From positions 1-64,000 of the forward strand of contig JASMDC010000004.1 of the NCBI GenBank assembly GCA_030753015.1: 64,000 bases of DNA, in the 5' to 3' direction. Both the position numbers and the translations under genes were made by a program. Each line of letters begins with the position of its first letter. Within the stretch, counting starts at the first letter, position 1. Under the pieces are notes generated by a model. That model searched no databases and had not been told where the DNA came from. It worked only from the letters and a program-made list of their open reading frames with translations. The DNA comes from Candidatus Undinarchaeales archaeon. Lineage in GTDB: Archaea > SpSt-1190 > JASMDC01. Positions 57,673 through 64,000 of the stretch are shown piece by piece.

Positions 57673-58983
57673 GTGACCACCGAGGAGACCCTGTTCATCA
57701 AGAACGGTACTATAGTCACCATGGGTGAGCAGAACCGAGTGTTGAAGGGCTCGGTGCTCATGGAAGGTGGTCGTATCGCCGCGGTCGGGGACGTCAAGAC
57801 CACTGCTGACAAGGTAGTCGATGCTACAGGAAAGCTGGTCATCCCGGGTATCCCCTGCGGTCATTCCCATATGTACGGGGTGTTCTCCCGGGGCATGGCA
57901 CTCAAGTCCGAACCCGCTACGGACTTCAAGGAGATACTGGAGCGATTGTGGTGGATGCTCGACAAGGGGCTCACGCTCAAGGACGTTCGGCTCTCGGCCG
58001 AGGTGTGCCTGTGCGAGGCCATCCGCTGTGGCACGACATCATTCGCCGAGCATCATGCGTCGCCCAACGCGGTCATCGGCAGCCTCCAGACCATCGCCGA
58101 CGCTGTGGACCGGGCCGGGCTGAGAGGACTGTTGTGCTACGAGACCTCGGACCGCGACGGCGAAGATATCGCACGGCAGGGCATTGAGGAGAACCGCGCC
58201 TTCGCTGCCAGCTACCGTGACCACCCGCGGATCCGCGGTAACTTCGGGCTGCACGCATCGCTCACCCTCTCGGACGAGACCCTGGCCCGGTGCGTCGAGG
58301 CCGAGGGCCCGCTGGGCTGTGGGTTCCATGTTCACGTGGCCGAGGGCCAATGCGATGTGGATGATGCGAAAGAGAAGTACGACATGGGTGTGGTGGAGCG
58401 GCTCCATGACCGGGGCATCTCCGGTCCGCGCTCGATCTTCGTCCATTGCGTCCACGCATCAGATGCAGAGAAGGACCTGCTGGCCAGTACAAAGACCCAC
58501 GTGGCCCACAATCCCGAGTCGAACATGAACAACGCCGTGGGCGTTGCCGATGTACAGGGGATGCTGGACCGGGGCGTCAACGTCGGCCTGGGGACCGATG
58601 GTTTCACGTTCAATATGTTCCGGGAAGCAAAGAGCGCCTATGTAGTGCATAAGCTCGCCACCAGGGACCCGCGTTCCATGGGTGCGGACACGGTGATGGA
58701 CCTGCTGTTCCGTCGCAATGCCGCGATACTGGACATGCCCGTGGGAGAAGTGGCGCCTGGCAAGTGCGCCGATGCGGTCATCCTCGATTACGATCCGCCT
58801 ACACGGCTCAACGGCGGTAACTTCCCCTGGCACTTCATGTTCGGTCTCGAGGACTATCAGGTACGCACCGTCATCGCAGACGGGAAGGTGGTTATGGAGG
58901 ACCGCATCATCAATACACTGAACGAGGCGCGCATCATGGCTGAGGCGCGCGAGGCCTCGGCGGCCTTGTGGGACCGACTCTGA
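57673..58983 (+). CDS. amidohydrolase-superfamily aminohydrolase, SsnA-like
   Basis: 436 residues of the TrzN/AtzA/SsnA group. Metal ligands and signatures are visible: GIPCGHSHMYG (His-x-His), FHVHVAEGQ, FVHCVHAS, and LGTDGFTFNMFREAK (metal Asp). The segments LWWMLDKGLT, TSFAEHHASPNAVIGSL and NPESNMNNAVG closely resemble E. coli SsnA. SsnA-type enzymes occur in clusters for purine, hydantoin or other N-heterocycle breakdown; substrate unproven. The next two genes, a dihydropyrimidine-dehydrogenase-like protein and a cytosine-deaminase-like protein, fit that theme. Confidence 0.88.
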   Translation: MTTEETLFIKNGTIVTMGEQNRVLKGSVLMEGGRIAAVGDVKTTADKVVDATGKLVIPGIPCGHSHMYGVFSRGMALKSEPATDFKEILERLWWMLDKGLTLKDVRLSAEVCLCEAIRCGTTSFAEHHASPNAVIGSLQTIADAVDRAGLRGLLCYETSDRDGEDIARQGIEENRAFAASYRDHPRIRGNFGLHASLTLSDETLARCVEAEGPLGCGFHVHVAEGQCDVDDAKEKYDMGVVERLHDRGISGPRSIFVHCVHASDAEKDLLASTKTHVAHNPESNMNNAVGVADVQGMLDRGVNVGLGTDGFTFNMFREAKSAYVVHKLATRDPRSMGADTVMDLLFRRNAAILDMPVGEVAPGKCADAVILDYDPPTRLNGGNFPWHFMFGLEDYQVRTVIADGKVVMEDRIINTLNEARIMAEAREASAALWDRL

Positions 58984-59026
58984 CAAGATATACTCATCAA
59001 TCATAGAACATGGAGGAGAGAAGGAC

Positions 59027-60124
59027 ATGGCTGATATCTCGACGGACATACTCGGTATGAAGATGAAGAATCCGGTGATGCCCGCGGCGGGCCCGCCCTG
59101 CCTTGACGGCGACGCCATGGTGGCGGTCTCCGAGGGTGGTGCTGGTGCCATCGTGGCCAAGACCGTGAGCAGGCAGCCTGCGAAGGTACCCCGACCCTGC
59201 ATGTACCGGATCCGGAACAGCATGCTCAACACCGAGCTCTGGTCCGACCTGCCTGTTGAGCAGTGGATCAAGACCGAGTACAAGAAGGCTCTGTCCACCG
59301 GGCTCCCCCTCATAGCGAGCCTCGGGTACAACGCCGAGGACATCGGTGAGCTGGCGCCCAAGCTAGAGAAGGCCGGTGTCCACGCTCTCGAGCTCTCCAC
59401 CCATTACCTTGGCACCGATCCCAAGCCCATGGTTGACGCCATCAAGGCGGCCAAGGAGGGGACGTCCATCCCCGTGCTGCCCAAGCTCTCCCCCAACATC
59501 CTCGACATCATGGAGTTCGCCCGTGCCGCGGTGAAGGCTGGGGCCGACGGTATCGTCGCCATCAACTCTCTGGGTCCGTGCCTGACCATCGACCTGGAGA
59601 CAGGGATGCCCGTCCTGGGCGGCGACAGCGGGTATGGTTGGGTGTCCGGAGATGCTATCAAGCCAGTGGCCCTTCGGTGCGTATATGACATCGCCCGGGC
59701 CGTGGACGTCCCCGTCATCGGGGTGGGCGGCATCCGCACCGGACGCGACGCAGCCGAGTTCATCATGGCCGGCGCCGCTGGTGTCGGCGTGTGCACGGCG
59801 GCCATCCTCGAGGGACCATCTGTGTTCGGCCGGATCGCTCGCGAGCTCGAAGTGTTCATGACGGCCCACGACTACAGGTCTATCGAAGACATGCGCGGTG
59901 TGGCCATCCGCAACGCCAAGGGGCGCAAGGGCAAGACAACTCCCTCCTATCCCAAGGTCGATGCTGACCTTTGCACGGGATGTGGCGTCTGTGTCAAACA
60001 TTGTATCTACGACGCGCTCACTCTCAAGGACGACGTTGCCCAGGTGGACAGGAAGAAGTGCTATGGCTGCGGGCTATGCACCTCCTACTGCGCTGTGAGG
60101 GCGATCAAGATCAAGTACTGGTGA
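59027..60124 (+). CDS. dihydropyrimidine/dihydroorotate dehydrogenase-like protein with 2[4Fe-4S] ferredoxin domain (PreA-like)
   Basis: 365 residues. Residues about 1-295 form an FMN TIM barrel of the DHOD/DPD class (NPVMPAAGPPCLDGDAM, VLPKLSPNI, GADGIVAINSLGPCLTID, VIGVGGIRTGRDAAEFIMAGA). The C-terminal 60 residues are a two-cluster ferredoxin (CTGCGVCVKHC and CYGCGLCTSYC). This fits the catalytic PreA subunit of NAD-dependent dihydropyrimidine dehydrogenase; a PreT-like flavoprotein is not in the window. A good ribosome site (GGAGAGAAGG) precedes ATG 59027. It may reduce or oxidise pyrimidine-like rings in the pathway with its neighbours. Confidence 0.87.
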   Translation: MADISTDILGMKMKNPVMPAAGPPCLDGDAMVAVSEGGAGAIVAKTVSRQPAKVPRPCMYRIRNSMLNTELWSDLPVEQWIKTEYKKALSTGLPLIASLGYNAEDIGELAPKLEKAGVHALELSTHYLGTDPKPMVDAIKAAKEGTSIPVLPKLSPNILDIMEFARAAVKAGADGIVAINSLGPCLTIDLETGMPVLGGDSGYGWVSGDAIKPVALRCVYDIARAVDVPVIGVGGIRTGRDAAEFIMAGAAGVGVCTAAILEGPSVFGRIARELEVFMTAHDYRSIEDMRGVAIRNAKGRKGKTTPSYPKVDADLCTGCGVCVKHCIYDALTLKDDVAQVDRKKCYGCGLCTSYCAVRAIKIKYW

Positions 60125-60129
60125 TTATC

Positions 60130-61374
60130 ATGGCTGACCTCGTTGTGCGCAACGCTCTTCTCAGGGGCGCGGACAAGACCGTGGACATCGTCATCGATCA
60201 GGGCCGTATCGCCGCCCTGGAGCCCAAGTTCGGGGGACAGGCATCGACCGAGGTGGACGCGGCGGGCGGGCTGGTGCTCCCCAGCTTCACCGATCCCCAC
60301 ATCCACCTGGACAAGGTGCTCATCTCAGAGGTCGTACGGGACAACGTGTCCGGTAACCTTGAGGAGGCCATCGCGATCATCTGGGAGAAGAAGAAGCGCT
60401 ACACCCTCGACGACATCATGGGGCGGGCCGGCAGGACCGTCCAATGGGCGGTACTGAACGGGACCACACGCCTCTGTAGTCATGTGGACGTGGACACCGT
60501 TGGCGGTCTCATGCCCCTTAAGGGTGTGCTCGCGGCCCGTGAGAAGTGCAAGGATATAGCCGATCTCCGGATCGTCGCGTTCCCCCAGGAGGGGATCGTC
60601 CAGGACGAGGGGTGCAAGGAGCTTATGTGGAAGGCCATGGAGATGGGCGCGGACATCGTAGGAGGAATGCCCTTCAACGAGATGACGTCCGACGATTCTA
60701 AAAAGCACCTGGACATCTGCTTCGAGATCGCTAAGGAGCATGATGCGCCCTTGGACATGCACGTTGACGAGACCGACAATCCGAACGCTCGGACCCTGGA
60801 GGAGTACGCCACGCGGGCCATCAAGAACGGATTTGTGGGTCGCGTGACGGCCGGCCACACCTGTGCTCTGTCCGCGTACGACGACCACCACGCTGCCAAG
60901 GTCATAGGGCTGGTGAAGCGAGCCCAGATGAACATGATCACTAATCCCGCCACGAACCTTATGCTCCAAGGCAGGCTGGACATCGGTAATATCCGCCGTG
61001 GGCTCACCCGTGTCAAGGAGCTACTGGCTGCTGGTGTGAACGTAGCCTACGGTCAGGACTGTGTCAAGGACACATTCTACCCGACCTTCGGCCAGTGCGA
61101 CCTTCTAGAGGTTGGGCTCCTGTGCGCCCATGCGGTCCAGCTGTCCATGCCGAATGAGATCGAAACGCTCATGGACATGCCCACTGTGAACGCGTCACGG
61201 ATGTTCGAGGTGGCGGACTACGGCATCGCTGCCGGTAACACCGCCGATCTCGTGGTGCTCGCCGAGAAGAGCCCGCAGGAGGCATTCCGCACGCACCTGC
61301 CCCGACCTGCGGTCATCAAAGGCGGTCGCATCGTGGCCCGATCATCGATCACACGGGAGCTGGTGCGCGGCTGA
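60130..61374 (+). CDS. cytosine-deaminase-like amidohydrolase (CodA family)
   Basis: 414 residues from ATG 60130, with GGTGATT just upstream and the preceding stop inside that site. Metal and catalytic motifs of CodA-type enzymes appear: DPHIHLDK (His-x-His), MHVDETDNPNART (matching the H-x-D-E-x-D-D loop), VTAGHTCALS (His), and YGQDCVKDTFYPTFG, which parallels GHDDVFDPWYPLG with the metal Asp kept. The substrate may be cytosine, isoguanine, creatinine or another ring; the GQDC variant means that plain cytosine should not be assumed. Third gene of the SsnA/PreA/CodA cluster. Confidence 0.87.
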   Translation: MADLVVRNALLRGADKTVDIVIDQGRIAALEPKFGGQASTEVDAAGGLVLPSFTDPHIHLDKVLISEVVRDNVSGNLEEAIAIIWEKKKRYTLDDIMGRAGRTVQWAVLNGTTRLCSHVDVDTVGGLMPLKGVLAAREKCKDIADLRIVAFPQEGIVQDEGCKELMWKAMEMGADIVGGMPFNEMTSDDSKKHLDICFEIAKEHDAPLDMHVDETDNPNARTLEEYATRAIKNGFVGRVTAGHTCALSAYDDHHAAKVIGLVKRAQMNMITNPATNLMLQGRLDIGNIRRGLTRVKELLAAGVNVAYGQDCVKDTFYPTFGQCDLLEVGLLCAHAVQLSMPNEIETLMDMPTVNASRMFEVADYGIAAGNTADLVVLAEKSPQEAFRTHLPRPAVIKGGRIVARSSITRELVRG

Positions 61375-61379
61375 GGACC

Positions 61380-61721
61380 ATGGGTACCGAGGACGAGCGC
61401 CTGTCGCAGGCCCAGGGAGTAATCCGCGCGTATATGCAACGAGCCCAGGTAACAATCGACGGTCTGAAAAAGGAGAACGCCTCCCTCAAGCAGGAGGTGC
61501 GCCGGCTCAAGACCGACATCGACCGGATGGTCTCCGAGCTAAAGCGGGACCTCACGGGCGAGCTGAGCGAGCTGCGGGGCGTGGAGCAGAACGTCGGTGG
61601 GTTCATGTCGAACTACAACCAGCAGCTGGAAATGCTGCGACGAGAACTGGCAGAACTGGAAGGGCGCCTCGGTGCTCTCGAGCAGTTCCGCCACGACCAG
61701 GAGAACAAAGGCATCTTCTAA
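61380..61721 (+). CDS. small coiled-coil protein
   Basis: 113 residues, five bases after the CodA-like gene. The chain is a near-continuous coiled coil (TIDGLKKENASLKQEVRRLKTDIDRMV, then EMLRRELAELEGRLGALEQF) with a short break (GGFMSNYNQQ). No membrane segment or catalytic motif. It may be a scaffold or dimerisation partner for the neighbouring enzymes or CBS proteins. Function unknown. Confidence 0.7.
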   Translation: MGTEDERLSQAQGVIRAYMQRAQVTIDGLKKENASLKQEVRRLKTDIDRMVSELKRDLTGELSELRGVEQNVGGFMSNYNQQLEMLRRELAELEGRLGALEQFRHDQENKGIF

Positions 61722-61736
61722 CGGACGGTGAAGATT

Positions 61737-62159
61737 ATGGAGTGTACAGCATGCGATATGATGGTGACTGAAGTGATCACCCTTGATGAGGCGATGCTGC
61801 TGGAGGAGGCCATCGCCAAGATGACCCATCACCGGGTGCACGCCGCTCCCGTTGTCCATGAGAGCATAGTAGTTGGCCTCCTCTCCGAACGCGACATCAT
61901 CGCTCTACTCGACGGGGCTCCCTACGCCCGTTTCTTCAAGTCCCACCACTCCCTGCGCGAAGAGGCGGAACGCGTGGGGGCCATGGAGGTCAAGGACGCC
62001 ATGGATCCCGACTTCGAGTGGCTGAATCCCGACGATACCGTGTACGACGCGGCCCGGCTGCTCCACGAGACCGGCCAGCGCATCCTGCCCGTCATCCGCA
62101 ACGGGCAGCTGGAGGGCATCATCACCCGCTCCACGATCCTGGAGCACTTGGTGAACTAG
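61737..62159 (+). CDS. CBS-pair protein (first of two)
   Basis: 140 residues from ATG 61737; GGTGA lies just upstream, so it is preferred to the GTG at 61728. Two CBS motifs make a Bateman module: VTEVITLDEAMLLEEAIAKMTHHRVHAAPVV with GLLSERDII, and ...WLNPDDTVYDAARLLHETGQRILPVI with GIITRSTIL. Stand-alone CBS pairs bind adenosine nucleotides and report energy or cofactor state to partner enzymes. An N-terminal Cys pair (ECTAC) is an extra. It is encoded with a second CBS protein, suggesting a heteromeric sensor for the operon. Confidence 0.88.
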   Translation: MECTACDMMVTEVITLDEAMLLEEAIAKMTHHRVHAAPVVHESIVVGLLSERDIIALLDGAPYARFFKSHHSLREEAERVGAMEVKDAMDPDFEWLNPDDTVYDAARLLHETGQRILPVIRNGQLEGIITRSTILEHLVN

Positions 62160-62171
62160 GAGGTCATGACC

Positions 62172-62636
62172 ATGTTCCAGACCACCGTTGAGAGCGTGAT
62201 GGAGGAACGGTTCCCTGCCGTTTCCCCCAACGAGACCATCGAGGAGGCGGTCCATACCCTCCACGAGACAGGAATCGGCGAGATACCTGTAGAGGAGGAC
62301 AACATCATCCGCGGGATGCTACGGGAGAAGGACCTGTTGCGCCTGGGGGAGCTGGACCTCAATCCCTCGGACCCGTTCTTCCTCTTCACCGTGCTGTTCT
62401 CAACGCCTGCGGACGAGATCCAGCGCCATGTGGAGATCCTCAACAAGGGACGCGTGCGGGATGTCATGCGTAAGAAGTTCGAGCGGCTCGCGCCCGACGA
62501 CGTTGTGAAGAAGGCCATCCACCTCCTGGCCACCGGCGACGAGGTTCTTCCCGTCGTGGATGACGATGATCATCTGCTCGGGATCGTCACACGGGACTCC
62601 GTGCTCCGGCATGTTGTCCGACACGAGCCTGTGTAA
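62172..62636 (+). CDS. CBS-pair protein (second of two)
   Basis: 154 residues from ATG 62172, seven bases after AGGAGGT, a strong ribosome site; ATG 62166 is too close to it. Two CBS motifs: FPAVSPNETIEEAVHTLHETGIGEIPV with GMLREKDLL, and FERLAPDDVVKKAIHLLATGDEVLPVV with GIVTRDSVL. It is separated from the first CBS gene by only a few bases. Adenylate or NAD(H) binding is typical of the family; the exact ligand is unknown. Confidence 0.88.
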   Translation: MFQTTVESVMEERFPAVSPNETIEEAVHTLHETGIGEIPVEEDNIIRGMLREKDLLRLGELDLNPSDPFFLFTVLFSTPADEIQRHVEILNKGRVRDVMRKKFERLAPDDVVKKAIHLLATGDEVLPVVDDDDHLLGIVTRDSVLRHVVRHEPV

Positions 62637-62767
62637 ACGCCTCCAGCAGTACCTGTATCTGGAATGCTCTTCAATCCTGATACATCTCCATCGAGATCAT
62701 CTCCAAGGTCTGGTATTTCAAATGACAGCTTTTACAAGAATCGTGGAGAACAGATTTTCCGCTCATA

Positions 62768-62779
62768 AACCTTTTATCT
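62768..62779 (+). promoter_or_regulatory. TATA box of the transglutaminase-like gene
   Basis: AAACCTTTTATC is centred 26 nt before ATG 62801, the same BRE-TATA form seen at the AlkD gene, and again fits leaderless initiation. The rest of 62637-62800 shows nothing else. Confidence 0.55.
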
Positions 62780-62800
62780 TCTGACCCCGTCCTCCTACCC

Positions 62801-63886
62801 ATGCCTTCAAGGGATCTTGACGAGGACATCGTCGGGCCCATTGTCAGATCCCTAATTACGAACGACATGTCCGATGTGGAGCGTGCTGAGGTCCTCCATG
62901 ACTGGATAGTGGAGAACATCGACTTCGGGTACGAGACGTTGATGAGGGCTGAGGATCCCTATCGGCTTCGTTCGACAAGGGAATGTCTCGAACAGCACGA
63001 AGGTAACTGCATCGAGCAATCGCTCATGTGGTTGACCATGGCAGAGGTCGTAGGCATCAAGCGACCGTACCTCGTCATCAGCTATGGCGCCCCCTCCGCG
63101 CTCATCGCCATCGCTGCCGTGGGAGGAGGGGATACGGGGATTACACGCTGGCTCATTCGTACAATGCTCACATTGGTACTCCGCCCCATCATGTGGTATG
63201 AACAACGGACGCGCCGACAATCGCCTGGGGACCGTCATTATTTCAACGCGGTCCGGGACGACGATGGACACATCCATGCGTTCGACATCAGTTACCGCAT
63301 GAAAGGCGCCCTGCCGGTCCTGCGAACGAATTGGACGTTCCTAGAGCCGAAGGACGCTCGCGAGCATTTCGCAGACAACGACAACATCGCTCGGACGACC
63401 ATGGAGACGCTCATCAGGAATCCCGCCATCCCCTTACGAGTGATGAGCACGAGGTCCGAGGGTTCATCTACACATGAGATTCACCATCTGCTGCGTGGAT
63501 CGGACGGTGCACCTCACATCAAGGTCACGGTCAACCACACCTGGGAGAGCCCCCGTTCGAAGATCGTGGAGATCCTGGACATCCGCTTCGACCATCGTTC
63601 ATTGAGACCGGTACATGGCGAGTACTCCTATTGTGAGCGTCGGCAGTCATTGGGCCCTTTCATGAGAACGGTCCATCTGCAGCATGGAGGAATGGTGATC
63701 AAGGACGACGGGACGGACCTCTCAGGGGATGAGAAGACCCGATCGCGAATGATGGAGCTCTATAGGCATGTCGAAGGTCTCTCGCCCCCTACGCCGGAGT
63801 TCTCATCCGACGGGAACGTGTCAGCACCAGGCACCCTCTCCATCATGCTCCAACGACTTGCCCTGATCATCAGGAGAGTACGGTGA
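62801..63886 (+). CDS. transglutaminase-like (papain-fold) protein
   Basis: 361 residues, no signal peptide. The N-terminal half shows a transglutaminase core: VLHDWIVENIDFGYET helix, RECLEQHEGNCIEQSLMWLTMAEVVGI with the nucleophile Cys after Gly-Asn, then RHYFNAV (His) and IHAFDIS (Asp), giving a Cys-His-Asp triad in the right order. A hydrophobic stretch lies between (SALIAIAAVGG, TMLTLVLRPIMW). The C-terminal 150 residues have no known match. Archaeal transglutaminase-like proteins are usually proteases or amidases; the substrate is unknown. Confidence 0.7.
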   Translation: MPSRDLDEDIVGPIVRSLITNDMSDVERAEVLHDWIVENIDFGYETLMRAEDPYRLRSTRECLEQHEGNCIEQSLMWLTMAEVVGIKRPYLVISYGAPSALIAIAAVGGGDTGITRWLIRTMLTLVLRPIMWYEQRTRRQSPGDRHYFNAVRDDDGHIHAFDISYRMKGALPVLRTNWTFLEPKDAREHFADNDNIARTTMETLIRNPAIPLRVMSTRSEGSSTHEIHHLLRGSDGAPHIKVTVNHTWESPRSKIVEILDIRFDHRSLRPVHGEYSYCERRQSLGPFMRTVHLQHGGMVIKDDGTDLSGDEKTRSRMMELYRHVEGLSPPTPEFSSDGNVSAPGTLSIMLQRLALIIRRVR

Positions 63887-64000
63887 AGACTGCCAGCAAT
63901 GCGCTGCAGTCCAACTGTCCTCATGGCGAACGAGCCCCAGTAATGTGTGCTACCTATGGGCACGAGACCTTGTATACCCTGTCCCCGCCACGATTGAAGA

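Noticed and set aside
1..64000. Additional tRNA or rRNA genes
   Set aside because: By eye, only one T-arm-like GGTTCAAATCC with a full cloverleaf was found (7699-7771); no rRNA core sequences were seen. A covariance-model scan would be needed to exclude unusual or intron-containing tRNAs.

Overview
The window looks like chromosomal DNA from a high-GC archaeon, probably uncultured. I cannot place it in a phylum from sequence alone. The archaeal call rests on four things: TATA boxes about 26-28 nt upstream of start codons at many genes, which implies leaderless or near-leaderless mRNAs; an archaeal-type RNase P RNA; an archaeal-type cytidylate kinase and a one-subunit glycyl-tRNA synthetase; and an AglB/STT3 oligosaccharyltransferase next to a WecA-like lipid-linked sugar transferase. 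The biggest anomaly is a complete bacterial-type ruvC-ruvA-ruvB set at the left end, since archaea normally resolve Holliday junctions with Hjc.  Layout. 0.1-7.6 kb (minus): ruvB, ruvA, ruvC, a cobalamin-binding radical SAM enzyme, a left-handed beta-helix acetyltransferase, two U32-family proteins and a DegT aminotransferase, with mostly overlapping stops and starts. 7.7-11.1 kb: tRNA-Ala(GGC), a multi-spanning membrane protein, a second radical SAM/B12 protein and a nucleotide-sugar epimerase. 11.1-13.3 kb: a lower-GC accessory island with a PIN-domain remnant, iteron-like 9-mers, a HEPN/nucleotidyltransferase toxin-antitoxin pair with direct repeats at its promoter, and a possible transposon-associated ORF. 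13.3-23.5 kb: large exported or membrane-anchored surface proteins (Ig-like, Cys-rich, repeat and NHL-propeller), one of which is cut in frame by a single TAG. 23.6-30.8 kb: M20 dipeptidase, AlkD-like protein, tandem AsnC/RAM-like protein, NikR-like regulator, an APC permease fused to a methyltransferase with a tandem copy of its 3' end, and a YkgJ-like protein. 31.1-39.2 kb: a block of unfamiliar membrane proteins, including two tandem paralogues with a multi-TM N-terminus and a degenerate KaiC/RecA-like C-terminus. 39.2-44.1 kb: housekeeping genes (type II pantothenate kinase, M14 peptidase, YjbQ, cmk, RNase P RNA, glyS). 44.2-51.5 kb (plus): N-glycosylation cluster (AglB, WecA-like transferase, third radical SAM/B12 enzyme, GT-C-like membrane protein). 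51.6-56.4 kb: a polyferredoxin with an exported Ig-like domain, and an SGNH hydrolase fused to a PQQ-type propeller. 56.9-63.9 kb: a membrane protein, an SsnA / PreA-like / CodA-like cluster for nitrogen heterocycles, a coiled-coil protein, two CBS-pair proteins and a transglutaminase-like protein.  How the genes fit together. Surface biology dominates: sugar-nucleotide and lipid-linked glycan genes sit beside several exported proteins rich in N-X-S/T sequons, so the glycosylation machinery probably decorates the surface proteins encoded here. Divergent gene pairs repeatedly share one TATA region (near 7.80, 10.06, 26.31, 39.98, 41.36, 44.15 and 57.63 kb). TAG is the most frequent stop codon among the genes I checked, which matters for judging the in-frame TAG at 16186. 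No CRISPR array, rRNA, intact insertion sequence or replication origin was recognised. Bases 1-135 and 63887-64000 hold no gene I can support.
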